Source of the DNA: Saprospiraceae bacterium
GTDB taxonomy: Bacteria > Bacteroidota > Bacteroidia > Chitinophagales > Saprospiraceae
Assembly: GCA_020849825.1 (NCBI GenBank)
Contig: JADZFP010000258.1
Coordinates: forward strand, 1-14,515
Reading direction: 5' to 3'
DNA length: 14,515 bases
Shown: piece after piece, positions 14,101 to 14,515 of the stretch
Numbering within the stretch: the stretch's first letter is position 1
How the letters are laid out: every line of letters starts with the position of its first letter
Translations under genes and position numbers: made by a program
The notes under the pieces: generated by a model
Seen by the model: the letters and a program-made list of their open reading frames with translations, nothing else
Database searches by the model: none
What the model was told of the DNA's origin: nothing

Positions 14101-14126
14101 GCGAGGATGTGGAGGATGAGGGGTGA
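11103..14126 (+). CDS. Secreted tandem amidohydrolase (imidazolonepropionase-like), first half degenerate
   Basis: This 1007-residue exported protein of the amidohydrolase superfamily probably hydrolyses an amide or peptide bond in the periplasm; the substrate is not evident. A signal peptide (MSLLRLSVLCAAFALIAVSL, cut after about Ala22) precedes two amidohydrolase-like halves. The first (about 35-440) keeps the fold edges, including the usual C-terminal SLEAGKAANFIICSGNVF, but where HxH should follow PAFID it has LCAPD, so it looks inactive. A beta-rich linker (about 445-540) separates the halves. The second half (about 565-965) has the metal site: His640-Ser-His642 (IIDEHSHI), His795 (CHSY), His821 (THILEG) and the Asp875-Asp876 pair (INSDD). 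It ends VGSIRVGKDADLVLW. The tail (about 980-1007) is Gly/Pro-rich and acidic. The ATG at 11103 is chosen because the signal peptide starts there. It is transcribed divergently from the M4 peptidase, suggesting related extracellular peptide breakdown. Confidence 0.9.
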   Translation: MSLLRLSVLCAAFALIAVSLPAQISFPQAAPTAPRDGAYAFTNATIYVDYKTRIEGATLVIRKGKVEACGLKVVVPKDAVVTDCAGRTIYPAFIDLCAPDYGLIVPKSEDPAQQQRPQSYSDKTGAYAWNEALRPEFNAADYFAPDPKAATEWRKIGFGAALAYRPDGIARGTGAVVLFGEGRPHESILRPRAANLLSFRKGSSSQDYPSSLMGCIALLRQTYLDARWHQAEGYKTETNFSLDAWNAVQGLPQIFEAEDKLDVLRIGRLGQEFGVKYLVKTTGDEYQRLDAVKATGQSLIVPLNFPQGYDVSDPYEALDVPLFSLKHWEMAPSNPGRVAAAGIPFALTTAGLKDKSKFWENLRRAIENGLSEEAALKALTYEPAQMLGLYATKRPGASEGPAIGSLEAGKAANFIICSGNVFQKDTKILETWVGGTGYPVAPDPYAGVDLTGRYQLDAGKNTFTLLIKGKPSAPEVSVLRADSSTAKVNFQYDNGLVTLSFQPDTLSKNLLSLSGTAEGKSWSGRGTTPDGVWIDWRAARSGDLPAEGPGKQAPVSSPETGPMIFPFTAFGWTERPKAQTFLVKNATVWTNEKDGILPNTDVLVSEGKIRQIGKNLTAPAGAAIVDGTGKHLTAGIIDEHSHIAASRSINEGTQESSAEVRIGDVIDSEDIDIYRQLAGGVTTSHILHGSANPIGGQTQLIKLRWGFTPEEMKFQNWPGQIKFALGENVKQSNWGDNYRSRFPQSRMGVEQVYVDYFTRAQAYARLKKSGAPYRTDLEMEALQEILEGRRFITCHSYVQSEITMLMRVAERFNFRVNTFTHILEGYKVADKMARHGVGGSTFSDWWAYKIEVKDAIPQNAAIMSAQGVTVSINSDDAEMARRLNQEAAKAITYGGVSEEEAWKMVTLNPAKLLRVDDRVGSIRVGKDADLVLWNDNPLSVYARAEQTWVDGILFFDRADDARRRGWVQQERNRLIQKMLNEKKGGPGGDRPGPQKKYYHCEDVEDEG

Positions 14127-14220
14127 TTTGTTGTTTCCCGCCGACCGGCGCAGATTGATGTGCAGATTAGATATGACGAATGCTATTTGATCCGTTCCGG
14201 TCCTGTTATCGGGGAACCTG

Positions 14221-14240
14221 CGTGATGCCGCGATGCGGCA
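14221..14240 (+). repeat. REP-like palindrome, copy 1
   Basis: CGTGATGCCGCGATGCGGCA contains a 6-bp stem TGCCGC/GCGGCA around a 3-nt loop. It is a perfect 20-bp inverted match to copy 2, with 65 bp between them. Confidence 0.8.
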
Positions 14241-14305
14241 AGGGAAGGGCATTGATCTTTACGGATGTTTCCTGCCAGGACCTCACAGGCCGCCGCTGCT
14301 CGAAC

Positions 14306-14325
14306 TGCCGCATCGCGGCATCACG
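14306..14325 (-). repeat. REP-like palindrome, copy 2 (inverted)
   Basis: TGCCGCATCGCGGCATCACG is the exact reverse complement of copy 1. The pair forms a BIME-like head-to-head arrangement. Confidence 0.8.
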
Positions 14326-14359
14326 TATGTAGCGCCAGGGTTGTGGTGAGGGCAATGTG

Positions 14360-14375
14360 TGCCGCATCGCGGCAT
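14360..14375 (-). repeat. REP-like palindrome, copy 3
   Basis: The 16-bp core TGCCGCATCGCGGCAT recurs five bases from the stop codon of the gene at the right edge, in the same orientation as copy 2. It could form a 3'-end hairpin on that gene's mRNA. Confidence 0.75.
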
Positions 14376-14380
14376 AATGT

Positions 14381-14515
14381 TCATATTGGCCTAAACCCAA
14401 ACCCGGTAAGTTTTTCGCGTTCAATATGTTCTTTCAGCCGTTGAGAAACGATATATTCTGGACGGCCAATGCTTCTAAGCAGAAACATATCGTGCCGGAT
14501 TACGTCCTTTTTTAA
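14381..14515 (-). CDS. C-terminal end of an Imm11-like (DUF1629) protein, cut by window edge
   Basis: The minus strand is open from the window edge to a TGA at 14381-14383, giving 44 residues of a C-terminus. They include DMFLLRSIGRPEYIVSQRLK and end in IEREKLTGFGFRPI. The pattern of a hydrophobic strand, then 'ivSeRLKe.ie', then 'gLTGf.F.p' at the very end is what I associate with the Imm11 family (PF07791, formerly DUF1629), proteins proposed as immunity partners of polymorphic toxins. Only the C-terminus is visible, so the family call is moderate and the function is inference. It is not preceded by any start codon within the window. REP-like palindromes lie immediately downstream of its stop. 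Confidence 0.55.
   Translation of the reverse strand, partial: LKKDVIRHDMFLLRSIGRPEYIVSQRLKEHIEREKLTGFGFRPI

Larger units (their letters stand above)
14127..14380. other. Intergenic region with REP-like palindromes
   Basis: These 254 bp lie between the amidohydrolase stop and the stop of the minus-strand gene at the right edge. Apart from the three palindrome copies listed separately, I see no reading frame, tRNA or clear intrinsic terminator. Confidence 0.6.

Noticed and set aside
14141..14155. GC-rich hairpin after the amidohydrolase as a terminator
   Set aside because: Only a 4-bp stem is possible and no T-run follows.
14206..14424. 72-residue minus-strand open frame over the REP region
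   Set aside because: It is made largely of the palindromic repeats and overlaps the C-terminal coding sequence of the edge gene in another frame.

Overview
The window looks like a chromosomal segment of a Bacteroidota bacterium, probably from the Saprospiria/Chitinophagia side of the phylum. Four things point there: two secreted proteins end in type IX secretion (Por) sorting domains of the 'PNP…G.Y' type; most starts lack a Shine-Dalgarno; several upstream regions carry the TAnnTTTG -7 element typical of this phylum; and the RelA/SpoT protein is a single long bifunctional enzyme. Base composition is moderately GC-rich by eye (not computed). Every large gene avoids TTA, CTA and TCA codons over long stretches, which leaves long false open frames on the opposite strand.

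Left third (1-2980), all minus strand: tRNA-Leu(UAG), then tig (trigger factor), clpP and the start of clpX, which runs off the left edge. This is the widespread tig-clpP-clpX protein-quality-control order. Hairpins lie in the tig/clpP and clpP/clpX gaps. Between the tRNA and tig there is an 8-bp-period repeat array whose last unit contains the tig start codon, plus an inverted copy next to the tRNA. This is the most unusual structure in the window.

Middle (3129-7865): rel/spoT, a bifunctional (p)ppGpp synthetase/hydrolase on the plus strand, converges on a secreted multi-domain type IX cargo protein on the minus strand. The 296 bp between them hold a second 8-bp-period tract, a possible 26-residue hydrophobic peptide gene and a 75-bp near-perfect palindrome. 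Upstream of the cargo gene, 7400-7865 is noncoding and holds terminators, two promoter-like elements and a possible structured leader.

Right half (7866-14515): a secreted M4 (thermolysin-type) metallopeptidase with a C-terminal beta-propeller and type IX sorting tail (minus) is divergent from a secreted tandem amidohydrolase (plus). The amidohydrolase has an inactive-looking first half and an intact metal site in its second half. Its downstream region has three copies of a REP-like palindrome. The last 135 bp are the end of a minus-strand gene whose C-terminus resembles the Imm11 (DUF1629) immunity family, so a polymorphic-toxin locus may lie just outside the window. I found no CRISPR array, insertion sequence, prophage or complete defence system. 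The conserved genes are ordinary housekeeping or secreted enzymes; the novelty is mainly in the intergenic repeats.
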